DNA of 64,000 bases from Nostoc sp. CMAA1605 (GCF_021596505.1 NZ_PJIZ01000008.1:46361-110360); one strand, 5' to 3'; counted from the stretch's first letter, positions 27,049-38,697 are shown. Notes: generated by a model from the letters alone, not told the origin. Program-made: numbers and translations.

Positions 27049-30000
27049 TTACTCATCTATGCGGTTGCTAATCGCCTGCACTAATTCCTCAAATTCTGTC
27101 TCGCTGTGAATGTCGGGGGTGAGGGTGTTCATATCTTTCAACAGGTCGATAATTTCGGCAATTGTGTTGCGAATTTCGGTATATTGATCAATTTCTTCTC
27201 GAAATCCCTGTAAATTAGCGGCGGAAACTCCTTTCATAGCTTCATCTAATTCTTTGATTTGGTCTTCCCAATGTTTAATATATTTAAGTCTTTCAATAGG
27301 TTTATAAATTTGGGCATCTGCTAACACAATCGGGAAAATTCGGTGATAAAACTCACCATTCTTAGCAATTTGCACCAGTTCAAACATACAATTAGGCGAT
27401 TTTAAATATTTATCACTAATCACAGCAATTACACATTTACCGTGTCCAATTTTTTCCATAAAGGCTTTGATTAGACCTTTGTAACCCAAGTCTCGCTTAT
27501 CTCTAATAATGGTGATACCTTTAGTTTGTAAAATTTCGTCTAAACGATTAACATAGGTTTCGCTTTCTCCACCCCAAGCATAGGAGATAAAAATTTCTTT
27601 CTCATATTCTGATATAGATGAATTAGTCATTTTAGGTTGTTCCCTCTCTTGTTCTAATTCCTTTTGTAAAGGTGTAACTTGAGGATTAATTTCCCCATAT
27701 TCTCGTTCGGAAGTGAACATAACATCATCAATTAATCTACGCACATCTACCATTTCATAACTGTTTTCGCATTCAACTTGGTAGCGACGAGCGTTTAAAC
27801 GTTTGTTGAGTGAGTCTAAAGAATAAAAATGAGGAATTGGCAGATTTATGCACATTTCACAGTTACAGGGAACTAGGGTTTGATATTTTAAAGTTTCATA
27901 AGACTTGTGGATTTTTTCTAGTTCATGGGTGACAACTGCCATGAGTTCTTTTTTGCGATTTCCTGTTACACGGATTTTAATTTCTCGTTGATTGTAATTT
28001 TCTATGACTTCGGCGCGGGTTTGGTCTTTGTGGAGAACAACGCCTGTTTTCCAAACGTGTGTTTGCCATTCAATCCAAGGGTGTGTTTCCACAATAAAAC
28101 GGGTAATCATACCTTTGGGCATGAACTCATAGGTGTAGCGAAGTATTAAATTGTTGGTGTCGTCCCAGGTATAATCAGGTTGTTCAATGGAGAGTAATTG
28201 CGGCGCGATGTAAGTACCAGGACGACTAGGAATTTCGTAACATAGTTTGAACCGCATCATTAATTGCAGCAGTTCATCTCGCATTTCGGCATATTCACGA
28301 CTTTTCCAAATATTTTCAAGGTCATCCCGTGTAAAACAACCAAGGTTTTGCTTGACAGTATCATTATCTAAAACTTTGTAAACCGCAGTAGTTCCCCATT
28401 CTGGTTTGAGGATGACGTAGTGTTTGAGTGTGGCATCATCTTGGAAGTGGAGAAAAACACCGAGGTCGTGCAAATAGCTGCTCAACCGCAGCATATCTTT
28501 GCGGTCTGTTAAATTATTGACTCGGCAAAGATGACAGTATTCTTCTTGGGTGATGTAATTACGAGAATAGTTTTCTAATGCGGCTCTGACTCTTACCCAA
28601 AGTTTTGGTAGCGGTGTCCCAACATGAGGAAGCCTGCTGATGTAAAGCTGAATTGCGTCTTTAATTGCGGCTAAACCGCGATTAGTGGCTAAGTTAGTAG
28701 CCAAAACTTCTTTGAGGTTGGTAAACTCTCCACGTAACTGGCGTTCATTAACTTCACATTGACAGTCTTGTTTTTCGTTTTTGATAATCAGAACTGGACT
28801 ATTATCGCTGAGGAGTTCAACAACGTTGAGCCACCAGTAGAAATCAGTATTTTCTCTGCGGTCATCCGCTACTAAGGCATAGAGAGAACGCTTGCTAAGG
28901 AAGAATTGATGGGTCTGGTGATAAATTACCTGTCCGCCAAAATCCCAGATATTCACACGAAAGTCTTTACCGTTAGGTTGGGTAAAGTGCCAACGGATAA
29001 CCTCTATACCCTCGGTTGATTCTTCATCTGGTTGGAGTTGGTAATTTTCGTCTTGGATTTTCTTGGCTAGAGAGGTTTTACCTGCTCCCCCTTCGCCAAC
29101 AATTAAGAATTTGACTTCATATAAAGGTTCAGTCGCGGTTGGGTCTTGTACTTGGAAATAGAAATCAAGGATTTCATTCACATCACCAGGCTCTCCAAAT
29201 CTAATTTTCTTCGATTCCAAGATTTCGGGGGGAATGGGGACTGGATTTCTACGAAGATCCAGTTTTGTAAGGTTTTTTAGTTGCCGAATTTCCGGTGGCA
29301 GACTGCTCAGTTGATTCTCTCTGAGGTCGAGCGAGCGCAGGTTGACCAGTTGGACAATTTCCGGTGGCAGACTGCTCAGTTTATTACCAACGAGGTCGAG
29401 CGATACCAGGTTGACCAATTGTCTAAATTCCGGTGGCAGACTGCTCAGTTGATTACGAACGAGGTCGAGCAATAGCAAGTTTTTTAGTTGTCCAATTTCC
29501 GGTGGTAGACTGCTCAATTGATTATTGCTGAGGTCGAGCGAGCGCAGGTTTTTTAGTTGTCCAATTTCCGGTGGTAGACTGCTCAATTGATTATTGTAGA
29601 GAGAGAGCGATTGCAGGTTTTTTAGTTGTCCAATTTCCGGTGGTAGACTGCTCAGTTGATTAGCAAGGAGGTAGAGCGATTGCAGGTTTTTTAGTTGTCC
29701 AATTTCCGGTGGCAGACTCCTCAGTTGATTATTGCTGAGGTCGAGCGATTGCAGGTTTTTTAGTTGTCCAATTTCCGGTGGCAGACTCCTCAGTTGATTA
29801 TTGCTGAGGTCGAGCGATTGCGGGTTTTTTAGTTGTCCAATTTCCGGTGGCAGACTCCTCAGTTGATTACTGCGGAGGTGGAGCGATCGCAGGTTGACCA
29901 GTTGGACAATTTCCGGTGGCAGACTGCTCAGTTGATTCCAACCGAGGTTTAGCGATTGCAGGTTGACCAGTTGGACAATTTCCAGTGGCAGACAGCTCAG

Positions 30001-30564
30001 TTGATTAATGTTGAGGTTTAGCGATTGCAGGTTTTTTAGTTGTCCAATTTCCGGTGGCAGACTCCTCAGTTGATTACTGCTGAGGTCGAGCGATCGCAGG
30101 TTGACCAGTTGGACAATTTCCGGTGGCAGACTGCTCAGTTGATTACTGAGGAGGTCGAGCGATTGCAGGTTGACCAGTTGGACAATTTCCGGTGGCAGAC
30201 TTCTCAGTTGATTACCACCGAGGTCGAGCGATTGCAGGTTGACCAGTTGGACAAATTCCGGTGGCAGACTCCTCAGTCGATTACTGCTGAGGTCGAGCGA
30301 TCGCAGGTTGACCAGTTGGACAAATTCTAGTGGCAAACTCCTCAGTTGATTTTTGTAGAGATTGAGCGATCGCAGGTTGACCAGTTGGACAATTTCCGGT
30401 GGCAGACTGCTCAGTTGATTATCTTGGAGGTGGAGCAATTGCAGGTTAGTAAGTTGACCAATTTCCGGTGGCAGTGTTGTTAAGCCTTTGAAAGAAAGGT
30501 CTAATTCCGTCACATTGTCTTTGGCAGCTTGTGCAATAATTTGCAGCAGTTCTTCTTTGGTCAT
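27049..30564 (-). CDS. LRR-Roc-COR-TIR (ROCO-type) protein
   Basis: 1171 residues from ATG 30564. Residues 17-430 are eighteen 23-residue leucine-rich repeats (consensus NLQSLDLSNNQLRSLPPEIGQLK, shown as NLxSLDLxxN then QLxSLPPEI), with a nineteenth capping unit. A Roc GTPase follows: P-loop GEGGAGKTS at 490-498, switch DFGGQ, and IIKNEKQD as the likely base-recognition motif. A COR region follows (HDLGVFLHFQDD; KPEWGTTAVYKVL). Residues about 985-1115 are a TIR-like domain: KEIFISYAWGG, GITIIRDKRDLGYKG, and SPNCMFELVQI holding the Glu expected in NADase TIRs. By analogy with NLR/ROCO proteins it may sense a ligand through the LRRs and signal or kill through TIR; this is inference. It stands alone. 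Confidence 0.88.
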   Translation of the reverse strand: MTKEELLQIIAQAAKDNVTELDLSFKGLTTLPPEIGQLTNLQLLHLQDNQLSSLPPEIVQLVNLRSLNLYKNQLRSLPLEFVQLVNLRSLDLSSNRLRSLPPEFVQLVNLQSLDLGGNQLRSLPPEIVQLVNLQSLDLLSNQLSSLPPEIVQLVNLRSLDLSSNQLRSLPPEIGQLKNLQSLNLNINQLSCLPLEIVQLVNLQSLNLGWNQLSSLPPEIVQLVNLRSLHLRSNQLRSLPPEIGQLKNPQSLDLSNNQLRSLPPEIGQLKNLQSLDLSNNQLRSLPPEIGQLKNLQSLYLLANQLSSLPPEIGQLKNLQSLSLYNNQLSSLPPEIGQLKNLRSLDLSNNQLSSLPPEIGQLKNLLLLDLVRNQLSSLPPEFRQLVNLVSLDLVGNKLSSLPPEIVQLVNLRSLDLRENQLSSLPPEIRQLKNLTKLDLRRNPVPIPPEILESKKIRFGEPGDVNEILDFYFQVQDPTATEPLYEVKFLIVGEGGAGKTSLAKKIQDENYQLQPDEESTEGIEVIRWHFTQPNGKDFRVNIWDFGGQVIYHQTHQFFLSKRSLYALVADDRRENTDFYWWLNVVELLSDNSPVLIIKNEKQDCQCEVNERQLRGEFTNLKEVLATNLATNRGLAAIKDAIQLYISRLPHVGTPLPKLWVRVRAALENYSRNYITQEEYCHLCRVNNLTDRKDMLRLSSYLHDLGVFLHFQDDATLKHYVILKPEWGTTAVYKVLDNDTVKQNLGCFTRDDLENIWKSREYAEMRDELLQLMMRFKLCYEIPSRPGTYIAPQLLSIEQPDYTWDDTNNLILRYTYEFMPKGMITRFIVETHPWIEWQTHVWKTGVVLHKDQTRAEVIENYNQREIKIRVTGNRKKELMAVVTHELEKIHKSYETLKYQTLVPCNCEMCINLPIPHFYSLDSLNKRLNARRYQVECENSYEMVDVRRLIDDVMFTSEREYGEINPQVTPLQKELEQEREQPKMTNSSISEYEKEIFISYAWGGESETYVNRLDEILQTKGITIIRDKRDLGYKGLIKAFMEKIGHGKCVIAVISDKYLKSPNCMFELVQIAKNGEFYHRIFPIVLADAQIYKPIERLKYIKHWEDQIKELDEAMKGVSAANLQGFREEIDQYTEIRNTIAEIIDLLKDMNTLTPDIHSETEFEELVQAISNRIDE
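29300..30480 (-). repeat. 69-bp tandem repeats encoding the LRR array
   Basis: About seventeen 69-bp units coding for the leucine-rich repeats of the ROCO gene. Several neighbours differ at only a few bases (for example the units around 29700-29860), which points to recent unit duplication or gene conversion. Unit number may vary between strains. Confidence 0.85.
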
Positions 30565-30642
30565 TTACACCGTTGAAATTGATTGTCTCACCTATTTTTT
30601 CAGTTCTGAAATCCCAAATCCCAAATCCAAAATTGATATAAG

Positions 30643-31344
30643 CTAGGGTACAAAAGCCAACACACCCACAGGAGAACCCGAACCACCACGTAATCTAAGA
30701 ACTGCGAGTGCTAATGTAGTACCTTTGGGTGGTAACTGGTCTAAATTGGTCAAATTTTCTAACACAATACCAGACTTTGCCAAAACTAGACGGTTAGTTG
30801 CAAAGCCACTATCAATTCCCGGATCTACACCATGTGTATCAATCCCCACACCTGCAATTTGTCGTTGATTGAGTAAAAATTCTGTAGCATAACTGCTAAA
30901 CCCTGGAAAGTGCATCATCCCTCCAGCATCTTGATTAAAAAATGCCTGTTTATCTCCCCATTTATGTTGCCAACCAGTGTAAAGTAGCACTACACTACCG
31001 CCTTCAATTTTGCCATATTCTCCTTCCCAAGCCAAAATATCAGCAATAGTTAAGGTGTAATCAGAATTATCAGCCGTAACTTGGCTAATATCAATAACTA
31101 TCGCCGGCACAACCAATGATTCCGCAGGGTATTTATCAATACCGACACCATACGTCAAAAAACTATTAGGGGCGTTAATATGAGTAGCACTATGTTCACC
31201 TAACGAAAAACCCCGCAAATAATAGCCATCATCAGGAATTTCCGCCACAGTTGTAAACTTGACTGGCGGATCACCTGGCCATTGAGGGATATATTCATCA
31301 ATGACATGACTCAGGTGTATAACTCTGGAATAGGTGATTTGCAT
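30643..31344 (-). CDS. Cyclase-family protein (kynurenine formamidase-like)
   Basis: 233 residues from ATG 31344 (MQITYSRVIHLSHVIDEYIPQWPGDPP). The N-terminal HLSHxIDxxxPxWPGDP block and the metal-binding HSATHINAPNSF (HxxTHxxxP type) mark the cyclase/metal-dependent hydrolase family, which includes bacterial kynurenine formamidase KynB. GVGIDTHGVDPG is the second conserved block. Cytosolic. With no other tryptophan-degradation genes nearby, the substrate is open. It lies 78 bp downstream of the ROCO stop-to-start gap on the same strand, so read-through is possible but a functional link is not shown. Confidence 0.85.
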   Translation of the reverse strand: MQITYSRVIHLSHVIDEYIPQWPGDPPVKFTTVAEIPDDGYYLRGFSLGEHSATHINAPNSFLTYGVGIDKYPAESLVVPAIVIDISQVTADNSDYTLTIADILAWEGEYGKIEGGSVVLLYTGWQHKWGDKQAFFNQDAGGMMHFPGFSSYATEFLLNQRQIAGVGIDTHGVDPGIDSGFATNRLVLAKSGIVLENLTNLDQLPPKGTTLALAVLRLRGGSGSPVGVLAFVP

Positions 31345-31387
31345 AAAAGCAGAGAGTAAATAAAAGTTCGTAATTAAGTAGTAATTA

Positions 31388-31480
31388 AGTAGGGTGTGTT
31401 ACGGCAGTGTGATGATTTGAGTGTGAGCGACAGTATAAATTGCCGTAACGCACCATGATTATGCGATGCGTTACGCATTT
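31388..31480. repeat. Palindromic GTAGGGTGTGTTACGGCA-type element
   Basis: GGTGTGTTACGGCA (left) pairs with TGCCGTAACGCACC (31441-31454), followed by another small hairpin (GCGTTACGC). It is the same family as the elements at 1249 and 1714. It fills most of the gap 31345-31641, where I see no gene. Confidence 0.65.
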
Positions 31481-31641
31481 AAGCTTTACTTTATACATCA
31501 TCTCTAAGAACTTCAATTCTCAAAAAAGGACTAAAGTCCTTACTACAAACTCAATCAATTTAATTTTTTTCTTCCCAAAATCCGAAAACTAGTAACTGAG
31601 TTTTGTAGCTGAAGCATACAAGCTTTTAAACATTACTTCTT

Positions 31642-32022
31642 ATGAACACAAAAGCCCTTTCAGCTATTTTAGCTACAGTTACAGGAACCGCTTCCATATT
31701 AACTGCTACACTCGGAATCTCTCCTGCTGCCCACGCTGCAACCACACAATTTAGTTGTAGTGCTAAAAATGTATACATTGAGGTTTCGCGCCTCAACAAT
31801 GGCGCACTACGCTACGCAGCATATAATATCCCTACAACTCTGCAACGTCCCAGTCTTTTACTCAATGGTGGCACAGCCAGACGCGACGGCGATGGCAATA
31901 TAGTTTACAGATTTAGAAATGGTAATTATCTGTATGCTGCTGTGCAAGATGGTGGTTACGGCAAAGTTTTGGTTTACAGAAATAATCGATTAATTGCTAC
32001 AAACTATTGTGGTGATGTCTAA
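31642..32022 (+). CDS. Small secreted protein of unknown function
   Basis: 126 residues from ATG 31642. A classical signal peptide (MNTKALSAILATVTGTASIL... PAAHAA) should be cleaved after AHA. The mature part of about 93 residues has two Cys (FSCSAKN near the start, NYCGDV at the end) that could form a disulfide, and repeated short beta-like segments (YRFRNGNYLYAAV; KVLVYRNNRLIAT). No family is recognised. Exported to the periplasm or outside. Confidence 0.75.
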   Translation: MNTKALSAILATVTGTASILTATLGISPAAHAATTQFSCSAKNVYIEVSRLNNGALRYAAYNIPTTLQRPSLLLNGGTARRDGDGNIVYRFRNGNYLYAAVQDGGYGKVLVYRNNRLIATNYCGDV

Positions 32023-32415
32023 TACAATTCGCAATTCGCAATTCGCAATTCGCTATTCGCAATGTACTAACGTCCCGCTACGCTAACGCAATTCAGATAC
32101 CATCTGGGTTTCAAGCTTTGCATCTGTTTCCTAATTTTGGATAATTGGTCTAATACTAGTTACAGTCTAAATATTGCCTAATTTTACAAACCCAGATTTA
32201 CCCAGTCTGGGTTTTCGAGTGTGCCTATTTTACTCTGTTTAACCAGACTCTGCCATACCAACAGTATTTAGCTACTAGCTATCGGTTGTAATTGCTTAAA
32301 AATTTTTAATATAAATTCTCATCAAATAGTTCTAATGTAACTTTTTAGTGGTATTTTTTAGCCGTTTGTAATTTACAACCCCGGCAGTTGAACCTTTAAA
32401 GTTGAGAATTTTAGT
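32023..32415. repeat. AATTCGC tract and dispersed repeat; rest without gene
   Basis: 32029-32093 carries tandem CAATTCG units, then the TAACGTCCCGCTACGCTAACGC block also found at 11770. 32094-32415 is AT-rich and probably holds the ho1 promoter. No coding frame is credible. Confidence 0.7.
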
Positions 32416-33132
32416 ATGAGCAGCAATTTAGCAAACAAACTGCGTGTTGGTACAAAGAAAGCCCACACAATGGCAGAAAACGTGGGTTTTGTCAAATGCT
32501 TTTTAAAAGGGGTAGTAGAGAAAAGCTCTTACCGGAAGTTAGTAGGTAACTTCTACTACATCTACTCAGCGATGGAAGAGGAGATGGAAAAGCACTCCCA
32601 GCATCCGATTATTTCTAAAATTAACTTTACCCAACTCAACCGTAAGCATACCTTAGAACAAGACCTAAGTTACTACTATGGTGCTAACTGGCGCGAACAA
32701 GTCAAGTTATCTCCAGCCGGGGAAGCTTATGTCAAACGCATTCGAGAAATTTCTGCTACTGAACCAGAATTATTAATCGCCCATTCTTACACCCGTTACT
32801 TGGGTGACTTATCCGGTGGACAAATTCTCAAAAACATTGCTGTAACAGCCATGAACCTCAATGATGGCCAAGGTACAGCTTTCTATGAATTTGCAGATAT
32901 CAGCGATGAGAAAGCATTCAAAGCTAAATATCGTCAAACATTAGATGAACTACCTTTAGATGATGCCACAGGCGATCGCATTGTTGATGAAGCTAACGCC
33001 GCTTTTGGCATGAACATGAAGATGTTCCAAGAACTAGAAGGTAACTTAATCAAAGCCATTGGTGTGATGTTGTACAACACCTTAACTCGCAAACGCACAC
33101 GCGGTAGCACTGAACTAGCAACTGCTGAGTAA
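32416..33132 (+). CDS. ho1: Heme oxygenase (biliverdin-producing)
   Basis: 238 residues from ATG 32416, the family's usual length. With reduced ferredoxin it opens heme to biliverdin IX-alpha, CO and iron, the first step of phycobilin and phytochrome chromophore synthesis. RVGTKKAHTMAENVGFVKCFLKG contains the proximal His region, and YTRYLGDLSGGQIL is the conserved distal-helix Gly-rich motif. No signal or membrane segment: soluble cytosolic enzyme. It is monocistronic with about 390 bp upstream. Either ho1 or ho2 is possible; the sequence looks like the constitutive HO-1 type. Confidence 0.95.
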   Translation: MSSNLANKLRVGTKKAHTMAENVGFVKCFLKGVVEKSSYRKLVGNFYYIYSAMEEEMEKHSQHPIISKINFTQLNRKHTLEQDLSYYYGANWREQVKLSPAGEAYVKRIREISATEPELLIAHSYTRYLGDLSGGQILKNIAVTAMNLNDGQGTAFYEFADISDEKAFKAKYRQTLDELPLDDATGDRIVDEANAAFGMNMKMFQELEGNLIKAIGVMLYNTLTRKRTRGSTELATAE

Positions 33133-33314
33133 TATCAATTCAAAATTCAAAATTCAAAATTACGAAAGCTGAATTTTGGAGAATTGGTAAAAAGTAAATT
33201 TTTGTAAAGTAAGTTTAAGTAAAATTTAGGGGCAAACTCCCCAGGTTCTTCTGCTTTTAGCAGATGTTCTTGAGGAAGTTGCCCCTAATGTTTTGGGCTA
33301 TATGATTGCTTTAG

Positions 33315-33368
33315 TTCAGTAGGAGTTACAGTTGTAATAATGTAATTACAACTGTAACTCCTACTGAA
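33315..33368. repeat. Perfect 24-bp inverted repeat
   Basis: Arms 33315-33338 and 33345-33368 are exact reverse complements (TTCAGTAGGAGTTACAG at the outer left). They enclose a 6-base loop. No mismatch in 24 bp. It lies 24 bp before the antitoxin-like gene. It may be a small non-autonomous mobile element or an RNA hairpin. Confidence 0.8.
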
Positions 33369-33391
33369 AACCCTGCTTACTGCGTTGAAAT

Positions 33392-33634
33392 ATGAATGCT
33401 CACAAGATAGAAGTCGTTTTAACTGAAGATGGAACTCTGACGCTACAGGGTTTACCTTTTCATGCTGGGGACGCTGTGGAAGTGATTATTCTGGAAACTA
33501 AAACTCCACAGCAACAAGCTCAACATTTACCTCAATCAAATATAAGTCTTTATCCTTTGCACAACACACAGCCATACCGTTATGACGACCCCACAGAACC
33601 CGTCGCTTTAGAGGACTGGGAAGTTTTGCAATGA
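33392..33634 (+). CDS. Antitoxin-like small protein (VapB-type partner)
   Basis: 80 residues from ATG 33392. The N-terminus KIEVVLTEDGTLTLQGLPFHAGDAVEVIIL resembles the short beta-barrel (AbrB/SpoVT-like) DNA-binding region of antitoxins. The acidic C-terminus (DDPTEPVALEDWEVLQ) is of the kind that wraps a PIN toxin. Its stop overlaps the start of the next frame by 4 bases (ATGA), which is the normal antitoxin-toxin coupling. The toxin is truncated, so the antitoxin may now be an orphan. Confidence 0.65.
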   Translation: MNAHKIEVVLTEDGTLTLQGLPFHAGDAVEVIILETKTPQQQAQHLPQSNISLYPLHNTQPYRYDDPTEPVALEDWEVLQ

Positions 33635-33714
33635 TTATACTTGACACTCACATTTGGGTTTGGTGGGTACAAAATGATTCACGACTGACCAAACAACACC
33701 AACAATGGTTATGA
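33631..33714 (+). pseudogene. Truncated PIN-domain (VapC-type) toxin
   Basis: ATG 33631 overlaps the antitoxin stop. It reads MIILDTHIWVWWVQNDSRLT and continues KQHQQWL to TGA 33712-33714, only 27 residues. ILDTHIWVWW is the typical first strand of PIN ribonucleases with the catalytic Asp, but the remaining acidic residues of the roughly 130-residue domain are missing. The remnant ends right at a convergent gene, so the toxin was probably cut by a deletion or insertion. Confidence 0.75.
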
Positions 33715-33717
33715 TTT

Positions 33718-34620
33718 TTAGGTAAAGTTTTCAGCAACATAGCCACAAATTTCTATCATCAGATCAATACAATGAATTGCATTCTCAATAGTTTTACCGG
33801 AATTTTTATATCTAATAGTCATCTCTGGTACTTCTGTATGTAGTTCCTGAACTTTGATAGCAATTGCATTAAAGTCAGGTAAAAGAGTCTTTAAATCTTG
33901 ACTTAATTTGTTAATATTATGATTATAATTTTTTTTCACATAATCATCTACTGTCTTACCAGACCTGCGGATTTCTGGTAATTTATGTTGGGCGCATAAT
34001 GATTTTAAAAATTTCTCAACTGCTTGTTGTGCATGAAACATTATTGGTTGAGAATCTAAATAAAAAGGATTTCTAAAAGCTGATAATGATATATTTATAT
34101 CAAAAATCCCAGCAGCTAATAACTCAATAATCTCAGCATCTATACTTCCTTCTTCTATCTTCATTTCTAACTCATGAATTTTCTTGTAGAAGTTTCTACC
34201 TTTTTGAAATTCATTATCAATCAGATCCAGATCATTCTTGACAAGAGCATCTTTCTCTAGCTGATTCATATCATCAATTAGTTCTTTTAGCTTCTGCTGC
34301 ATTTCCTGTGCGTCAGATACCCAATCTAGGTTGATGAGAATATGGTAAATTTTTCCATTTAGCAGAAACGGCTTATAACCGAAGCTATTAATAATATTCT
34401 TTTGGTTTGGATATTTTTCCTGATACCAATTATAAACTTTAAAAACATTGGATATATCTTCAGACGTTCTTTGATTTAAATCCGTGTTTAAAATATTTCT
34501 ATATGTAGCAGGATACATTTCTTTTATTACTTGCAAAATACGCTTGTTTAAAGGATATTTCAAAGCTAAGTTTGCATCAATTGCCAAAATTCTTTGTTCA
34601 AAATTGTTGCCACTATTCAT
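33718..34620 (-). CDS. HEPN-domain protein, unknown function
   Basis: 300 residues from ATG 34620. The C-terminal third has MFHAQQAVEKFLKSLCAQH, the characteristic helix of HEPN proteins (HAQQAVEKxLK), and later helices NINKLSQDLKTLLPDFNAIA and TIENAIHCIDLMIEIC. The catalytic RxxxxH of HEPN RNases is not obvious, so it may be non-catalytic. The N-terminal 150 residues (KILQVIKEMYPATYRN; QEKYPNQKNIINSFGYKP) are unfamiliar. HEPN proteins often belong to toxin-antitoxin or defence units, and it abuts the truncated VapC with 3 bp between the stops. Confidence 0.65.
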   Translation of the reverse strand: MNSGNNFEQRILAIDANLALKYPLNKRILQVIKEMYPATYRNILNTDLNQRTSEDISNVFKVYNWYQEKYPNQKNIINSFGYKPFLLNGKIYHILINLDWVSDAQEMQQKLKELIDDMNQLEKDALVKNDLDLIDNEFQKGRNFYKKIHELEMKIEEGSIDAEIIELLAAGIFDINISLSAFRNPFYLDSQPIMFHAQQAVEKFLKSLCAQHKLPEIRRSGKTVDDYVKKNYNHNINKLSQDLKTLLPDFNAIAIKVQELHTEVPEMTIRYKNSGKTIENAIHCIDLMIEICGYVAENFT

Positions 34621-34864
34621 TCTAAAATTCTCCTAAAATTACACCTACTTGTTTGCAAGCATCGCGCAGTAGGGTATCAGACGACATATTTGGCTTCTAT
34701 CTAAATGTCCCCCTCCCTTGTGGCTCTTAAACATCCCCGCATCATCAGCAGCATTGGAAATTGCGAATTGGGCATTGGGGAGGCAGTGCGTTGCTTTGGT
34801 TTCCAAAGTTGTAGCAACTGCCTTCATGGGGTAGTTTCCTATTCCCCATGCCCCATGCGCGGTA

Positions 34865-36597
<1,733 letters not shown>

Positions 36598-36696
36598 CTA
36601 CCTAAACATTCCAAATCACATCTGAAAATCAAAAAAATTGAGTAATATACACTTGATGCTCATGTAGGATACTGGCAGTAATGGTTAAATCGGGAG

Positions 36697-37791
36697 ATGG
36701 TTCTGAACTTAGAGAACTCCCTTAAGCTGATTGGCATTGCTAGCCCTAGCGGCACCGGCTGGTTAGCAGTAGTGTTTACATTTATCTTGGCTTGGTTAGT
36801 TACTTGGCGTTTAATCCCCACAGTACGTAAATTTGCTTTGCGGGTGGGTTGGGCTGACCAACCGAACGCCAGAAGACTCAACCGAGAACCTTTACCAAAT
36901 GCAGGAGGTTTGGCTATTTATGCGGGAGTAATTGCCGCACTGGTATTAGCTATCTTACTGCGCCCCATTGAACTTCAGAATGTATTAGCTCAAGTATTGA
37001 CTATTTTACTGGGAGGTTCAATTCTAGTCTTGGTCGGCTTTATAGACGATCAGTTCGGATTACCCCCCTCTGTACGTTTGTGGACGCAAATTATCACGGC
37101 ATTATTACTATTTGCTAACGGTATTAGTGTTGATGTACATCTGGGTACACCGATAGACTCTATTTTGTCGATGTTGCTCACCGTCCTGTGGATTGTTGGT
37201 ATTACTAATGCCGTTAACCTGATGGATGGCATGGATGGACTAGCTGGCGGGATTAGTTTCATCACTGCCATGAGTTTATTAGCAGTTTCTGCCCAATTTC
37301 CCAATCGTGCGGCGGCTACCTTAGTCTTAGCAGCCTTGGGGGGTGCTGCCTTGGGCTTTTTACGCCATAATTTCCACCCGTCAAGGATTATTATGGGTGA
37401 TGCTGGCGCATACTTTTTTGGTTATGTTTTAGCCGCCACCAGTATTTTAGGTAGCTTACAACGTAATACCATTTATGCCCTTGGCCCCTCAGTTTTATTC
37501 TTGTTGTTGCCAGTTCTAGACACCACCCAAGTATTTATCCGACGGTTATTAGCAGGCAAAAACCCTTTAAGTACCCCTGGAAAAGATCATCTACATCACC
37601 GTTTACTTGCTTGGGGATTTTCCCAACGTCGAGCTGCATTTACCCTGTGGTTAATCACCCTATTTTGCAACTTATTAGCCATGAGGGTTCAGGGGATGAG
37701 CTTACCCGTCATGATTGCCTCTACCACCAGTATTATTGTCCTGCTAGGCTTTACCGTTTGGCAAAGGCTCATAGGAAAGGAAGAAAGATAG
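36697..37791 (+). CDS. MraY/WecA-like glycosyl-1-phosphate transferase
   Basis: 364 residues from ATG 36697. About ten or eleven hydrophobic helices. Conserved blocks: WADQPNARRLNREPLPNAGGLAIYAG, FIDDQFGLPPSVRLW, NAVNLMDGMDGLAGG (the Asp-rich catalytic loop), FLRHNFHPSRIIMGDAGAYFFG and KDHLHHRLLAWGFSQR (His motif). This is the polyprenyl-phosphate N-acetylhexosamine-1-phosphate transferase superfamily. The His motif and cytoplasmic loop fit WecA/TagO/TuaA-type enzymes that start lipid-linked surface polysaccharides better than MraY. Plasma membrane. It is divergent from groEL and followed by a long minisatellite. Confidence 0.9.
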   Translation: MVLNLENSLKLIGIASPSGTGWLAVVFTFILAWLVTWRLIPTVRKFALRVGWADQPNARRLNREPLPNAGGLAIYAGVIAALVLAILLRPIELQNVLAQVLTILLGGSILVLVGFIDDQFGLPPSVRLWTQIITALLLFANGISVDVHLGTPIDSILSMLLTVLWIVGITNAVNLMDGMDGLAGGISFITAMSLLAVSAQFPNRAAATLVLAALGGAALGFLRHNFHPSRIIMGDAGAYFFGYVLAATSILGSLQRNTIYALGPSVLFLLLPVLDTTQVFIRRLLAGKNPLSTPGKDHLHHRLLAWGFSQRRAAFTLWLITLFCNLLAMRVQGMSLPVMIASTTSIIVLLGFTVWQRLIGKEER

Positions 37792-37874
37792 GGGTGTAGG
37801 GGTGTAAGGGTGTAAGGGTGTAAGGGTGTAAGGGTGTAAGGGTGTAAGGGTGTAAGGGTGTAAGGGTGTAGGGA
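37791..37874. repeat. GGGTGTAA octamer minisatellite
   Basis: About ten tandem GGGTGTAA/GGGTGTAG units begin directly at the stop codon of the MraY/WecA-like gene. Confidence 0.9.
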
Positions 37875-37938
37875 AGATTTTAACTGATATCCAATGGCTC
37901 ATTGCTCATTGCCCATTCCCCATTCCCTATTCCCAAAA

Positions 37939-38697
<759 letters not shown>

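Noticed and set aside
29281..30330. Frames of 64-96 codons antisense to the LRR gene
   Set aside because: Repetitive FRWQTAQLI shadows of the LRR codons.
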